Positions 7,654 through 17,000 of a stretch of DNA of 64,000 nucleotides are shown in pieces. Each line of letters opens with the position of its first letter. Position 1 is the first letter of the stretch. Under the pieces are notes generated by a model, which worked only from the letters and a program-made list of their open reading frames with translations, had not been told where the DNA came from and did not search any database. The stretch comes from Nocardioides marinus (lineage in GTDB: Bacteria; Actinomycetota; Actinomycetes; Propionibacteriales; Nocardioidaceae). Location: assembly GCF_013408145.1 (NCBI RefSeq), contig NZ_JACBZI010000001.1, positions 3,238,001 to 3,302,000 on the forward strand. Direction: 5' to 3'. The position numbers and the translations under genes were made by a program.

Positions 7654-10521
7654 ATGAGCTCCCCCGACTCCCCCCCTGAGACCTCCGCCGGCTCCGCGAC
7701 CGGTGGGGACTCCGGTCGACGCTGGCTGCGCCGCAAGGACGCCGGCCCGTCCCTGGAGGAGCTCGAGGCCCGCATCGCCGAGCAGACCGCCGCCGCGGAG
7801 CGCTTCGCCACGCTGCGCGCCGCCGCCGAGAAGGCCGCCGCCGAGTCCGCCGCGGAGCGGATGATCGCCGAGGAGTCCGCCGCGACCGCCTTGCGGGGGC
7901 GCAGCGAGTCCGACACCCGTCTCACCGAGGCCCAGGCCCGGCTCGAGGAGGCCCTGGCCGCCCGCGAGGCCGCCGAGTCCGCGCTCGCCGAGGCGGTCAG
8001 TGCGCGCGAGGCCGCCGAGGTGGTGCTGCAGGAGGCCTACGCTGCGCGCGAGGCCGCCGAGACCGTCGCGCAGGAGGCCCAGGAGGCCGCCAGCGAGCAG
8101 GCCCGCCGCCGAGCCGCCGCGGACTCCAGTGCCGCGGCCGCCGCCAACGCCCGCGAGGCCGCGGAGGTCATCGCCGCCGAGCAGGCCGCAGCTGCCGAGG
8201 AGGCGTTCGCCCAGCGGGAGGCCGCCGAGGCCGCCGCCCGCGCGAAGGCGGAGGAGGCCGAGGCCGCGTACGCCGCGCGCCTGGAGGCCGAGGAGATCAC
8301 CCGCGCGCACGCCGACGCCGCCACCCACGCCCACTCGGACCGGGAGAACGCCGAGCACGACGCGCGGACCGCCCACGAGTCCGCCGCGGCCGCCCACGCC
8401 GACCGCGAGGCAGCCGAGGAGGCGGCCACCGCCTCCGCCGAGGCCCGCGCCGAGGCCGACCGCGTCGCCGCCGAGCACGCCGCCGCCCGCACCGCCGCGG
8501 AGGAGGCCGCCACCGAGCAGGCACGCCTGGCAGCTGAGGCGCACACCGCCCGCACCGAGGCCGAGGAGGCCGCCCGCACCGCCGCCGCACTGGCCGCCGA
8601 GGCGCAGACCGCCCGGGAGGCCGCCGAGGAGGCGGCCCGGCTGCTCGGGGAGTTCGCCGAGCACGCGCAGTCCGACCGTCGCGAGGCCGAGCAGGCCGCC
8701 ACCGCCGCACAGGAGCTCGCGGCCGCCGCCCACGCCGCCCGGGAGGCCGCCGAAGCAGCGGCCACCGCCTCCGCCGAGGCCCGTGCCGAGGCCGACCGCG
8801 TCGCCGCCGAGCACGCCGCCGCCCGCACCGAGGCCGACGAGGCAGCCACCGAGCAGGCACGCCTCGCAGCCGAGGCCCACACGGCGCGCACCGAGGCCGA
8901 GGAGGCCGCCCGCGCCGCCGCCGCGCTGGCCGCCGAGGCGCAGGCCGGGCGCGAGGCCGCCGAGCAGGCCGCCGCCGCCCAGGGCGAGGCCGCCCGTGCC
9001 GCGGCCGAGGCCGAGACCGCCGCCCACGAGGCGTCCGCGGCAGCGGCCGCCGACGCCGAGGCCGCGCACACCGCGCGGGCCGCCGCCGAGTCGGCCGCTG
9101 AGGCTGCACTCGCCGCCGCGACCGAGGCGCACGAGGGACGCACCGCCGCCGACGAGGCCGCCCGGGTCGCCGCCGAGGCCCGCACCGCCGCCGAGCAGGC
9201 CGCCACCGAGCAGACCGAGGCCGCGCTCGCGGCCCACACCGCCCGCACCGAGGCCGAGGAGGCCGCCCGCGCCGCCGCCGCGCACGCCGGCGAGGCGCTG
9301 GCGCAGCGCGAGGCCGCCGAGCAGGCCGCGACCGCACAGGCCGAGCAGGCTGCGGCCGCGGCCACCGCCGAGACCGAGGCCCACGGCGCCGCCGCCGCGG
9401 CCGCCGAGTCGCTGCGCGTCGCGGTCGAGGCACGCGAGCAGGCCGAGGCGCTGGCCGCGGAGCAGTCCCGCGTGGCCCAGGAGGCGCTCGCCGCCCGCAC
9501 CGCCGCCGAGACGGCCGCCGAGGAGGCGGCCCGGGCCCGCGCGAAGGCCGAGGAGGACGCGCAGACCCACGCCGAGCTCGCCGCGCAGGCAGCAGCCGAG
9601 CGCGAGGCTGCCGAGCGTCGTACGACGCAGGTGCTGGGGGAGCTGCAGGAGGCCCTCGACGCCCGTGCTGCCGCCGAGGCGAAGGCCATCGAGGCGATCA
9701 CCGCACGCGCCGACGCCGAGGAGGCCGCCAGCCAGCGCGGCATCGACCGGCAGTCGGTCGAGGCGTCCGTGCGCCACCAGGCCGAGATCGCCGAGGCCGA
9801 GATGGCCGCCCGGATCGAGGCCGAGCGCCGCGCCGCCGCGCTGGCCGTCGAGCTCGCCGAGGCCCGCGAGGAGCTGCTCGAGGGTGCCGGCCGGCACCGC
9901 CGCTTCGGCCTCGGCGCCACCACCGGGTCGATCCCCCGCGTGACCGCCGAGCTCGCGCAGGATGCCCCCGTCGATGCCGCCGTCGATGCCCCCGTCGCTG
10001 GTCGAGGTGCGACGAGCGCCGGCGACGCCCCCGCTGGTCGAGGTGCGACGAGCGCCAGCGAGGAGCCTCGAGACCCCGTGACCACGGCTGCAGCCGTCAC
10101 CTCCGCAGTCGCACTCCCGGCCCGCCGCAGCCGAGTCCCGTTCGTCGCCGGCGGCCTGGCGGTCGTGGCCCTGGCCCTGGCCGGCCTCGCGCTGGCGACC
10201 GGGCGCGGGACCGAGCCCGCCGGCATCGCTGCCGTCCTGCTCGTGGTGCTGCTGGCCGTCGTGGCCGTGCGCGCCCGGCGTACCTCCGCCCAGGTCACCA
10301 TCGACGACCACGGCGTCGTCGACATCCGCTCCGGCGACTCCCACCACCGCTTCGACGTCTACGACGCCAGCACCGAACTGGAGATCGTCGGCGTGCCCGG
10401 CCAGCGCGGCTGGGAGGTGCGGTTCAAGCGCCGCTCCCTGCCGCCGGTGGTGGTGACCGCGTCGATGGTCGACCCCGAGGCGTTCAGCCGCGAGCTGCGG
10501 CGCTGGCGCCCGGGGCTGTAG
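7654..10521 (+). CDS. 955-residue alanine/glutamate-rich coiled-coil protein with C-terminal membrane anchor
   Basis: After a short disordered N-terminus, residues about 30-745 are an uninterrupted heptad-rich helix dominated by A, E, R and T with very few hydrophobic residues other than Ala. Two segments 112 residues apart are near copies (around 257 and 369: EARAEADRVAAEHAAAR). Then follow a linker made partly by a dispersed repeat, two membrane helices (about 829-850 and 855-875), and a C-terminal 78-residue beta-rich domain (from TSAQVTIDDHGVVDIRSGD) resembling bacterial PH-like domains. I do not recognise a named family. The layout suggests a long cytoplasmic rod anchored to the membrane, possibly scaffold-like. 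A TAGGCT box upstream of the ATG suggests a leaderless message. Confidence 0.8.
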   Translation: MSSPDSPPETSAGSATGGDSGRRWLRRKDAGPSLEELEARIAEQTAAAERFATLRAAAEKAAAESAAERMIAEESAATALRGRSESDTRLTEAQARLEEALAAREAAESALAEAVSAREAAEVVLQEAYAAREAAETVAQEAQEAASEQARRRAAADSSAAAAANAREAAEVIAAEQAAAAEEAFAQREAAEAAARAKAEEAEAAYAARLEAEEITRAHADAATHAHSDRENAEHDARTAHESAAAAHADREAAEEAATASAEARAEADRVAAEHAAARTAAEEAATEQARLAAEAHTARTEAEEAARTAAALAAEAQTAREAAEEAARLLGEFAEHAQSDRREAEQAATAAQELAAAAHAAREAAEAAATASAEARAEADRVAAEHAAARTEADEAATEQARLAAEAHTARTEAEEAARAAAALAAEAQAGREAAEQAAAAQGEAARAAAEAETAAHEASAAAAADAEAAHTARAAAESAAEAALAAATEAHEGRTAADEAARVAAEARTAAEQAATEQTEAALAAHTARTEAEEAARAAAAHAGEALAQREAAEQAATAQAEQAAAAATAETEAHGAAAAAAESLRVAVEAREQAEALAAEQSRVAQEALAARTAAETAAEEAARARAKAEEDAQTHAELAAQAAAEREAAERRTTQVLGELQEALDARAAAEAKAIEAITARADAEEAASQRGIDRQSVEASVRHQAEIAEAEMAARIEAERRAAALAVELAEAREELLEGAGRHRRFGLGATTGSIPRVTAELAQDAPVDAAVDAPVAGRGATSAGDAPAGRGATSASEEPRDPVTTAAAVTSAVALPARRSRVPFVAGGLAVVALALAGLALATGRGTEPAGIAAVLLVVLLAVVAVRARRTSAQVTIDDHGVVDIRSGDSHHRFDVYDASTELEIVGVPGQRGWEVRFKRRSLPPVVVTASMVDPEAFSRELRRWRPGL
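8422..8976 (+). repeat. internal tandem duplication of 336 bp in the coiled-coil gene
   Basis: The stretch starting GCGGCCACCGCCTCCGCCGA at 8422 recurs at 8758 with only scattered changes over roughly 200 bases, an offset of 336 bases (112 codons, 16 heptads). It therefore preserves coiled-coil register. Confidence 0.7.
9997..10075 (+). repeat. two tandem copies of the dispersed repeat, in frame
   Basis: GCTGGTCGAGGTGCGACGAG occurs at 9997 and again at 10033, the second continuing through GCCAGCGAGGAGCCTCGAGACC. They encode AGRGATSAGDAPAGRGATSA, a flexible linker between coiled coil and membrane helices. Confidence 0.65.
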
Positions 10522-10537
10522 CCCGACCGCCGGTCTC

Positions 10538-11596
10538 TCAGTGCAGCCCGGCGCGCACCGCGTCGGCGATCTCGGCCACGGCGGCCGGGCCCGAGCGTCC
10601 GGCACCGGTGACGTTGAAGAAGCTGTGGATCAGGCCGTCGAAGCGTCGGCGGGTCACGGTGACGCCGGCCTTCTCGAGCAGGTCGGCGTACGCCTCGCCC
10701 TCGTCGCGCAGCGGGTCGAACCCGGCCGTGCAGAGGTACGCCGGCGCCAGGCCCTGCGGCAGGTCGGCCAGCATCACCGAGAACCGCGGGTCGTCGAGGT
10801 GGGCCTCGTCGGCGACGTAGGACTCCGAGGCCCGGTCCATGAAGAGCCGGGACAAGAAGAAGCCCTCGTCGAAGAGCCGCATGGAGAGGAACTCCTCGCT
10901 GCCGTCGCGTGCGCCGTGGCGGGCGTCGGTGAGCGGGTAGACCAGCAGCTGCAGGCGGCAGGGCAGACCGGTGCGGGCGGCGTGGATCGCGGTGGCCGCC
11001 GCGAGGTTGCCGCCGGCGGAGTCGCCGCCGACGCCGATGCGTTCCGGGTCCGCACCGAGCTCGCGGGCGTGGTCGACGACCCAGTGGTAGGCCCGCTCGG
11101 CGTCGTCGTGGGCGGCGGGGAACGGGTGCTCGGGGCCCTGGTGGTACTCCACGGACAGCACGCGTACGCCGGCCCGCTCGGCGATCAGCCGGCACGGAGC
11201 GTCGTGGGTATCGATGTCGCCCACGAAGAAGCCGCCGCCGTGGAAGAAGACCAGCAGCGGGTCGGAGTCACCGGTCGAGGAGGTGGGGACGTAGAGCCGC
11301 GCCGGGAGCCCGGCGGCGGTCAGGTCGCGGACCTCGCCGATGGGCAGGTCGCCACCGGCCTGCGCGGCCTCGTGCCGGGTGGCCGCACGCGCCTTGTCGA
11401 TGGGGAGCGTCTCCACGGCGGGCAGCCGGGCGGCCTTCTTCAGCCGCAGCATCAGCTGCAGGTCGGTGGCGAGGGTGTCGCCGTCGAGCTCGACGGGCCT
11501 GCCGGCCAGGCGGCGCTGCAGGCCCTCGGGGAGGCCGAGCACGGTGGTGAGCAGGCGCCGCTCGACGGCGTCGCGGGCGCGGGTCAGAGCAGTCAC
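10538..11596 (-). CDS. alpha/beta hydrolase of the HSL (hormone-sensitive lipase) family
   Basis: A 352-residue esterase. The oxyanion-hole motif is VFFHGGGFFVGD, the nucleophile elbow GVGGDSAGGN, the acid AGFDPLRDEGE and the histidine GLIHSF, so the whole Ser-Asp-His triad is present. An N-terminal 100-residue cap precedes the fold. It probably hydrolyses short-chain esters in the cytoplasm; no signal peptide is seen. The start is a GTG. It is convergent with the coiled-coil gene after 16 bases and divergent from ppk. Confidence 0.88.
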   Translation of the reverse strand: MTALTRARDAVERRLLTTVLGLPEGLQRRLAGRPVELDGDTLATDLQLMLRLKKAARLPAVETLPIDKARAATRHEAAQAGGDLPIGEVRDLTAAGLPARLYVPTSSTGDSDPLLVFFHGGGFFVGDIDTHDAPCRLIAERAGVRVLSVEYHQGPEHPFPAAHDDAERAYHWVVDHARELGADPERIGVGGDSAGGNLAAATAIHAARTGLPCRLQLLVYPLTDARHGARDGSEEFLSMRLFDEGFFLSRLFMDRASESYVADEAHLDDPRFSVMLADLPQGLAPAYLCTAGFDPLRDEGEAYADLLEKAGVTVTRRRFDGLIHSFFNVTGAGRSGPAAVAEIADAVRAGLH

Positions 11597-11692
11597 CTAC
11601 CGGAGAGTAGTCGGGCGCAGCCCGGCGCGGCAGTCCCGTCCGGCGTACTGAGGCGAGGTCTCGCGCGGCGTCTGGGACGGGGCCTGCGCCGA

Positions 11693-11710
11693 GGTCACCT
11701 CGCGTTCACC
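11693..11710 (+). promoter_or_regulatory. PHO box upstream of ppk
   Basis: GGTCACC (11693-11699) and GTTCACC (11704-11710) are direct repeats with 11-bp period, the pattern PhoP binds in Streptomyces and relatives. A CAGGAT at about 11719-11724 could be the -10 box, placing transcription start at the ATG 11733. Confidence 0.75.
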
Positions 11711-11732
11711 CGGCGGTGACAGGATGGGCGGC

Positions 11733-13898
11733 ATGTCCGCCGAGATCGTGCCCACCCGGGAAGAGGGAGTCTCCGACGCCGCACCGGAGGAGCCGTTCGA
11801 CGTCGAGCCGCCCTACGTGCCCGACCACGAGGTGCTGGCGGAGGTCGAGGCCTTCGAGGACCGCTTCCTGGACCGCGAGCTGTCCTGGCTGCGGTTCAAC
11901 CAGCGCGTGCTCGAGCTCGCGGAGGACCCGACCATCCCGCTGCTGGAGCGGGTGCGGTTCCTGGCGATCTTCACCAGCAACCTCGATGAGTTCTTCATGG
12001 TCCGCGTCGCCGGCCTCAAGCGCCGCATCACCGCGGGCGTGGCGGTCAAGGCCGCCTCCGGGCTGATGCCGCGCGAGGTGCTCGAGCAGATCCTCACCGT
12101 CAGCGGCGAGCTCAGCCACCGCCAGGCACAGCTGTTCAAGGACGAGATCGTGCCGGCGCTCAACGCCGAGGGCATCGAGCTGGTCCGCTGGGCCGACCTG
12201 GACAAGGCCGAGCAGAAGCAGTGCAAGCGGATGTTCAAGGAGCGGATCTTCCCGGTCCTCACCCCGCTGGCGGTCGACCCCGCCCACCCCTTCCCCTACA
12301 TCTCCGGGCTCTCGCTCAACCTCGCGGTGCTGCTGCGCAACCCCAAGAGCGACAAGCAGCACTTCGCGCGGGTGAAGGTGCCGCCGATCTTCAGCCGCTT
12401 CGTCCCGCTGGGCGAGCAGCGCTTCGTGCCGCTCGAGGACGTCATCGCCGAGCACCTCAACCGGCTCTTCCCCGGCATGGAGATCCAGCAGGTGCACTCC
12501 TTCCGGGTCACCCGCAACGAGGACCTCGAGGTCGAGGAGGACGACGCCGAGAACCTCCTCGCCGCCCTGGAGAAGGAGCTGCTGCGCCGCCGCTTCGGCC
12601 CGCCGGTGCGCCTGGAGGTCGAGGAGTCCATCGACCCCGCCGTCCTCGAGCTGCTGGTCGGCGAGCTCGGCGTCAGCCAGGACGAGGTCTACCGGCTCCC
12701 CGGCCCGCTGGACCTGCGCGGCCTGCACGGCATCGCCGACCTCTCCCGCGAGGAGCTGAAGTACCCCGCGTTCCTCCCCACCACCCACCACCGCCTCGCC
12801 GAGGTGGAGTCGGCTGCACCGGTCGACGTCTTCAAGGCCGCGCGCCGCAACGACGTGCTGCTGCACCACCCCTACGACTCCTTCTCGACCTCGGTGCAGC
12901 GCTTCATCGAGCAGGCCGCCGCCGACCCGCACGTGCTGGCGATCAAGCAGACGCTCTACCGCACGTCGGGTGACTCCCCGATCATCGACGCCCTCATCGA
13001 CGCCGCCGAGGCCGGCAAGCAGGTGCTGGTCATCGTCGAGATCAAGGCCCGCTTCGACGAGCAGGCCAACATCCGCTGGGCGCGCAAGCTCGAGCAGGCC
13101 GGCTGCCACGTCGTGTACGGCGTCGTCGGCCTCAAGACCCACTGCAAGCTGGCGATGGTCGTCCGCGACGAGGGCGACCACCACGGCATCCGCCGCTACG
13201 CCCACATCGGCACCGGCAACTACAACCCCAAGACCTCCCGGATGTACGAGGACCTCGGGCTGATCACCACCGACGAGCGGGTCACCGAGGACGTCGCGCA
13301 CCTGTTCAACAACCTCTCCGGCTGGTCGCGCAACGCGTCGTACGCCGAGCTGCTGGTCGCCCCCGACTCCGTCCGCTCCGGGCTGGTCGAGCAGGTCCAC
13401 GCCGAGATCGCCCACCACAAGGCCGGTCGCCCCGCCCGGATCCGCCTCAAGGCCAACTCGGTCGTCGACGAGGCGCTCATCGACTCGCTCTACCTCGCCT
13501 CGCGCGAGGGGGTGCCCGTCGAGCTGCTGGTGCGCGGGATCTGCGCGCTGCGCCCCGGCGTCCCCGGGCTCTCCGAGAACATCACGGTCCGCTCCGTGCT
13601 CGGGCGCTTCCTCGAGCACAGCCGGATCTTCTGGTTCGAGAACGGCGGCGACCCGCAGGCCTGGATCGGCTCGGCCGACATGATGCACCGCAACCTCGAC
13701 CGTCGCGTCGAGGTGCTGGTGCGGCTTCCCGACGCCGACTCCGTCGCCGAGGTCGGGCAGCTGCTCGACCTCGCCTTCGCCGAGGACACCACGGCCTGGC
13801 TGCTGGACTCCGACGGCGGCTGGAAGCGCAACAGCGGCGAGGTGCACCTGCAGGAGGAGCTCATCGAGCGGCAGAAGCGCCGGCGTACCAGCGCCTGA
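11733..13898 (+). CDS. ppk1: polyphosphate kinase 1
   Basis: A 721-residue enzyme that reversibly polymerises the gamma phosphate of ATP into polyphosphate. Seen: N-terminal [17 protein letters not shown], the head-domain [19 protein letters not shown], the phospho-histidine motif [34 protein letters not shown], and [15 protein letters not shown] near the C-terminus. All catalytic blocks are present at normal length. An in-frame ATG at 11724 is possible, but 11733 fits a leaderless message from the CAGGAT box just upstream. PHO boxes immediately before the gene suggest induction by phosphate limitation. It stands alone, upstream of the PhoU-like/pit pair. Confidence 0.93.
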   Translation: MSAEIVPTREEGVSDAAPEEPFDVEPPYVPDHEVLAEVEAFEDRFLDRELSWLRFNQRVLELAEDPTIPLLERVRFLAIFTSNLDEFFMVRVAGLKRRITAGVAVKAASGLMPREVLEQILTVSGELSHRQAQLFKDEIVPALNAEGIELVRWADLDKAEQKQCKRMFKERIFPVLTPLAVDPAHPFPYISGLSLNLAVLLRNPKSDKQHFARVKVPPIFSRFVPLGEQRFVPLEDVIAEHLNRLFPGMEIQQVHSFRVTRNEDLEVEEDDAENLLAALEKELLRRRFGPPVRLEVEESIDPAVLELLVGELGVSQDEVYRLPGPLDLRGLHGIADLSREELKYPAFLPTTHHRLAEVESAAPVDVFKAARRNDVLLHHPYDSFSTSVQRFIEQAAADPHVLAIKQTLYRTSGDSPIIDALIDAAEAGKQVLVIVEIKARFDEQANIRWARKLEQAGCHVVYGVVGLKTHCKLAMVVRDEGDHHGIRRYAHIGTGNYNPKTSRMYEDLGLITTDERVTEDVAHLFNNLSGWSRNASYAELLVAPDSVRSGLVEQVHAEIAHHKAGRPARIRLKANSVVDEALIDSLYLASREGVPVELLVRGICALRPGVPGLSENITVRSVLGRFLEHSRIFWFENGGDPQAWIGSADMMHRNLDRRVEVLVRLPDADSVAEVGQLLDLAFAEDTTAWLLDSDGGWKRNSGEVHLQEELIERQKRRRTSA

Positions 13899-13953
13899 GG
13901 CGCCCGGGGGCCACCCTCCCGCGACCCGGCGACGCCTGGGCGGCCCACCGTTC

Positions 13954-13982
13954 GGTCACCGCCCTTTCACCTCCCGTCCACC
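13954..13982 (+). promoter_or_regulatory. PHO box (three repeats) upstream of the PhoU-like/pit operon
   Basis: GGTCACC (13954), TTTCACC (13965) and GTCCACC (13976) are spaced exactly 11 bp, about 53 bp before the GTG start at 14035. TACGCT at 13990-13995 is a possible -10. Confidence 0.72.
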
Positions 13983-14034
13983 GGGGGCCTACGCTGTTCC
14001 GCGGTCCCCTGTCGTCGGCGCTGAAGAGGTAGTC

Positions 14035-14652
14035 GTGGGCCTGAGATTCCGTCCCGTCGAGAACGCCTTCTACGACCAGTTCGCCGAGTCGGCGGCGCAC
14101 CTGGTCACGGGTGCCTCGCTGCTGGCCGACATGTTCACCGTGGGCGCGGACCGCGAGGCCGTGGCCATGGCCATGCGCGATGCCGAGCACGCGGCCGACG
14201 AGACCACCCACGAGATCGTGAAGAAGGTGAACTCCACCTTCATCACGCCCTTCGACCGCGAGGACATCTACTCGCTGGCCGCGGGCCTCGACGACGTCAT
14301 GGACATGATGGACGAGGCCGTGGACATGATGCTGCTCTACGAGGTCAAGGAGCTGCCGTCCGGGCTGTCGGAGCAGGTCGACCTCATCCGTCGCTGCGCC
14401 GAGGTCACCGCCGACGCGATGCCGCGGCTGCGGACGATGAAGGAGCTCTCGGAGTACTGGATCGAGATCAACCGCCTCGAGAACGCCGGCGACAAGAACC
14501 ACCGGCGGATCCTGGCCCACCTGTTCTCGGGTGAGTACAAGGCGATGGAGGTCCTCAAGCTCAAGGACATCACCGAGACCCTCGAAGGCGCCATCGACGC
14601 CTTCGAGAAGGTCGCCAACACCGTCGAGCAGATCGCCGTCAAGGAGTCCTGA
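14035..14652 (+). CDS. DUF47/PhoU-like accessory protein of the Pit transporter
   Basis: A 205-residue all-helical protein, starting MGLRFRPVENAFYDQFAESA, with two PhoU-type metal/acid repeats (HAADETTHEIVKKVNSTF and the DDVMDMMDEAVDMML helix). DUF47 proteins are encoded next to Pit permeases and are thought to regulate them. The start is GTG 14035. The pit gene follows after 31 bases on the same strand, so they form an operon under the PHO box at 13954. Confidence 0.88.
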   Translation: MGLRFRPVENAFYDQFAESAAHLVTGASLLADMFTVGADREAVAMAMRDAEHAADETTHEIVKKVNSTFITPFDREDIYSLAAGLDDVMDMMDEAVDMMLLYEVKELPSGLSEQVDLIRRCAEVTADAMPRLRTMKELSEYWIEINRLENAGDKNHRRILAHLFSGEYKAMEVLKLKDITETLEGAIDAFEKVANTVEQIAVKES

Positions 14653-14683
14653 GCGTGGACCTGCTCCCCACGGGGGCCTGCTG

Positions 14684-15685
14684 ATGGAGCTGGCGATCAT
14701 CATCGCCGTCGTCGTCGTGGCCCTGGTCTTCGACTACACCAACGGCTTCCACGACGCCGCCAACGCGATCGCGACCTCGGTCTCCACCAGGGCGCTCACC
14801 CCCCGGGTGGCGCTGGCGATGGCGGCGATCATGAACTTCGTCGGCGCCTTCCTCGGCCAGAAGGTCGCCACCACCGTCTCCGACACCATCGACCCCGGCA
14901 CCGGCTCCCACGCCCTGGTGATCGTGATGGCCGGTCTGCTCGGCGCCATCGCGTGGAACCTCATCACCTGGTGGTACGGCCTGCCGTCCTCCTCCTCCCA
15001 CGCGCTCATCGGCGGCCTGGTCGGCGCGGCCCTGGCCGCCGGCGTCACCGCCAACTGGGAGGTCGTGGTCGCCAAGGTCGTCATCCCGATGCTGCTCTCG
15101 CCGCTCGTGGCCTTCTCCCTCGGCTTCTTGGTGATGGTCGCGATCATGTGGGGCTTCCGGCGCGCCCACCCCGCCCGCGCCCAGCGCGGCTTCAAGCTCG
15201 CCCAGACCGTCTCGGCCGCCGCCATGGCGCTGGGCCACGGTCTCCAGGACGCCCAGAAGACGATGGGCGTGATCTTCCTGGCGCTCCTCGCGGGCAACTA
15301 CGTCGACCCCGGCGACCCGCTCCCGCTGTGGGTGATCTTCGCCGCCGCAGCCGCCATCTCCGCCGGCACCTGGGCCGGTGGCTGGCGCATCATGCGCACG
15401 CTGGGACGCCGCATCATCCACCTCGACCCGGCCCGCGGGTTCGCCTCGGAGTCGGTCGCCGCGTCGGTGCTGTACACCACGGCGTACGTCTTCGAGGCGC
15501 CGATCTCCACCACCCACACCATCACCTCCGCCGTCATGGGCGCCGGCGCCACCAAGCGGTTCTCCGCGGTGCGCTGGGGCGTGGCCCGCTCGATCGTCAC
15601 CGCCTGGGTGCTCACCTTCCCCATGGCCGGTGGCGCCGCTGCGCTGGTCTACTTCGCCTGTCGGTACGTGTTCCAGCTGCCGTGA
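14684..15685 (+). CDS. pit: PiT-family low-affinity inorganic phosphate transporter
   Basis: A 333-residue membrane protein with about ten hydrophobic helices. The N-terminal PiT signature VFDYTNGFHDAANAIATSVS and the C-terminal mirror copy (ALGHGLQDAQKTMGVI, then EAPISTTHTITSAVMGAG) are both present. It imports phosphate, usually as a metal complex, with protons. ATG 14684 is chosen since the first helix starts at once and the longer frame from 14531 overlaps the previous gene. It directly precedes the first long palindrome. Confidence 0.92.
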   Translation: MELAIIIAVVVVALVFDYTNGFHDAANAIATSVSTRALTPRVALAMAAIMNFVGAFLGQKVATTVSDTIDPGTGSHALVIVMAGLLGAIAWNLITWWYGLPSSSSHALIGGLVGAALAAGVTANWEVVVAKVVIPMLLSPLVAFSLGFLVMVAIMWGFRRAHPARAQRGFKLAQTVSAAAMALGHGLQDAQKTMGVIFLALLAGNYVDPGDPLPLWVIFAAAAAISAGTWAGGWRIMRTLGRRIIHLDPARGFASESVAASVLYTTAYVFEAPISTTHTITSAVMGAGATKRFSAVRWGVARSIVTAWVLTFPMAGGAAALVYFACRYVFQLP

Positions 15686-15689
15686 GTCG

Positions 15690-15753
15690 GGTTACGACGA
15701 ATCAGATCTCACCCTTACTGCGCAGTAAGGGTGAGATCTGATTCGTCGTAACC
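15690..15753. repeat. 64-bp perfect palindrome, left member of a pair
   Basis: The left arm (15690-15721) begins GGTTACGACGAAT, has the 5-mer CAGAT, then CTCACCCTTACTGC; the right arm (15722-15753) is its exact complement with ATCTG. No loop bases exist. It starts five bases after the pit stop and ends 25 bases before the stop of the convergent AbiEi/DUF559-type gene. It would act as a bidirectional terminator, and may also be the boundary of a mobile cassette. Confidence 0.9.
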
Positions 15754-15778
15754 AGGCGGGGGCCCGCAGGCCGCCCGC

Positions 15779-16876
15779 TCAGGCCACGGAGTCGAGGCCG
15801 CGACGGGCCAGGAGCGAGGCCCGCTGGTGCGGCAGGAGCGCGCGGCGCTGGGCAACGGTCTCGGTCGGGGTCCACGAGGGTGGCGGTGTCAGGGTGAATC
15901 GCCGGCGATCAGCCGGGATCCGCGCGGCCCGCGCGTAGGCCGACCTCAGCCGGATCAGGAACCTGGTCGTCTCCTCGCCGGCCACGCGCTCGACGTACTC
16001 CAGGCCGTGGTCGCGCAGGAGCGTCTCGCGGGTGATGTCGCGGCGGCGCTGGCTGCGCTCGAAGTGGTGGGCGCCTTGGTACTCACCCACCACACCCGCC
16101 GCCGCGTCGAACAGGTCGGGCGTGAGCAGGTGCCGGCCGTTGAGGTCGAAGATCGGTGCGTTGCACACGACCGGACCGAGCTCAGCCACCTGGGTCCACA
16201 GCAGCCGGAAACCGACCTCGGCCGGCGACCAGGCGTTCTCCGACGCCAGCGACAGCGCGTCGCGCGCCTGCTGGATGCCCGTCCATGCCTTGCTCTCGTC
16301 GACAGCCACGCCAAGCTCGGCCAAGGACACCAGGTCGTTGAAGCAGGCCATGTCCATCGCGACGACCGCGTCGCCGAGCGTCTCCGCGTGCCGCGCCTCG
16401 AACATGACCGAGCGGACGGCTGTGGTGACGGGCAGACCGTCCAGCTCGACCAGCTCGCCGGGCCTCAAGCGCTCCTTGGTGTACCGGATCCCGGGGGTGT
16501 GGCTGCGGTGGGAGGTGATCATGGTGACGGGTACGTCGCGGAGCGAGCCGTCCGGCAGCGTGCCGTCGAACCACCGGCCACCGAGCCACCGCAGTGAGGC
16601 CCAGCCCGTGACGCCACCGCCGTCCGGCACCCGGTAGGAGGCCTCCACGATGCGCTGCTCGACGGTGTCCGGCTCGCCCGCGGGGCGGAACCAACCGGGC
16701 GCCACCGCGCGCCACCGTCGGCCCTGCGACTGCCCACGGGCGGGACCCTTCTCACCCTTCGGATCCAGGCGGTGCGCTGCCTGGAGTCCGGGCCGGCGGG
16801 GGTGCCAGGGGATGGGGAGCACGTCGGTGCTCGTGATGTTCGTCGGGGTGCTGGTGCGGGTTCGAGTCGTCCTCAT
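15779..16876 (-). CDS. solitary AbiEi-like / DUF559 (Vsr-fold) endonuclease-domain protein
   Basis: A 365-residue protein. The middle part (GLPVTTAVRSVMFEARH and following) resembles the AbiEi-type antitoxin C-terminal region. The last third has the DUF559 pattern: an acidic residue in TPDLFDAAAG, GEYQGAHHF, then RRRDITRETLLRDHGLEYVE. In that nuclease pattern the E-x-K lysine is replaced by Gln (EYQ), so activity is doubtful or altered. No AbiEii toxin gene is beside it. ATG 16876 was preferred to an upstream GTG at 16891; no clear ribosome site exists for either. It lies between two long palindromes inside the phosphate gene block, which looks like an insertion. Confidence 0.72.
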   Translation of the reverse strand: MRTTRTRTSTPTNITSTDVLPIPWHPRRPGLQAAHRLDPKGEKGPARGQSQGRRWRAVAPGWFRPAGEPDTVEQRIVEASYRVPDGGGVTGWASLRWLGGRWFDGTLPDGSLRDVPVTMITSHRSHTPGIRYTKERLRPGELVELDGLPVTTAVRSVMFEARHAETLGDAVVAMDMACFNDLVSLAELGVAVDESKAWTGIQQARDALSLASENAWSPAEVGFRLLWTQVAELGPVVCNAPIFDLNGRHLLTPDLFDAAAGVVGEYQGAHHFERSQRRRDITRETLLRDHGLEYVERVAGEETTRFLIRLRSAYARAARIPADRRRFTLTPPPSWTPTETVAQRRALLPHQRASLLARRGLDSVA

Positions 16877-17000
16877 GGAGACGAGAATCACCCGTCCCAG
16901 CGCCCCTCAGCGGCGGGCTTGCAGCCTCTGGGGACAACCCCGTCCCGGGGTCAGCTGTGGACGGTCGCCGGCCCGGGGGCGAGGCGTGGGGAGAGCCGAT

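Noticed and set aside
7552..10605. 1017-residue reverse-strand ORF, glycine-rich
   Set aside because: It is the antisense shadow of the Ala/Glu-rich coiled-coil gene. Repeated GCC/GAG codons read as Gly/Leu runs on the other strand. No domain, no start signal.
11706..13847. 713-residue reverse ORF over ppk
   Set aside because: Antisense to the clear ppk gene; composition is that of a GC-rich shadow frame.
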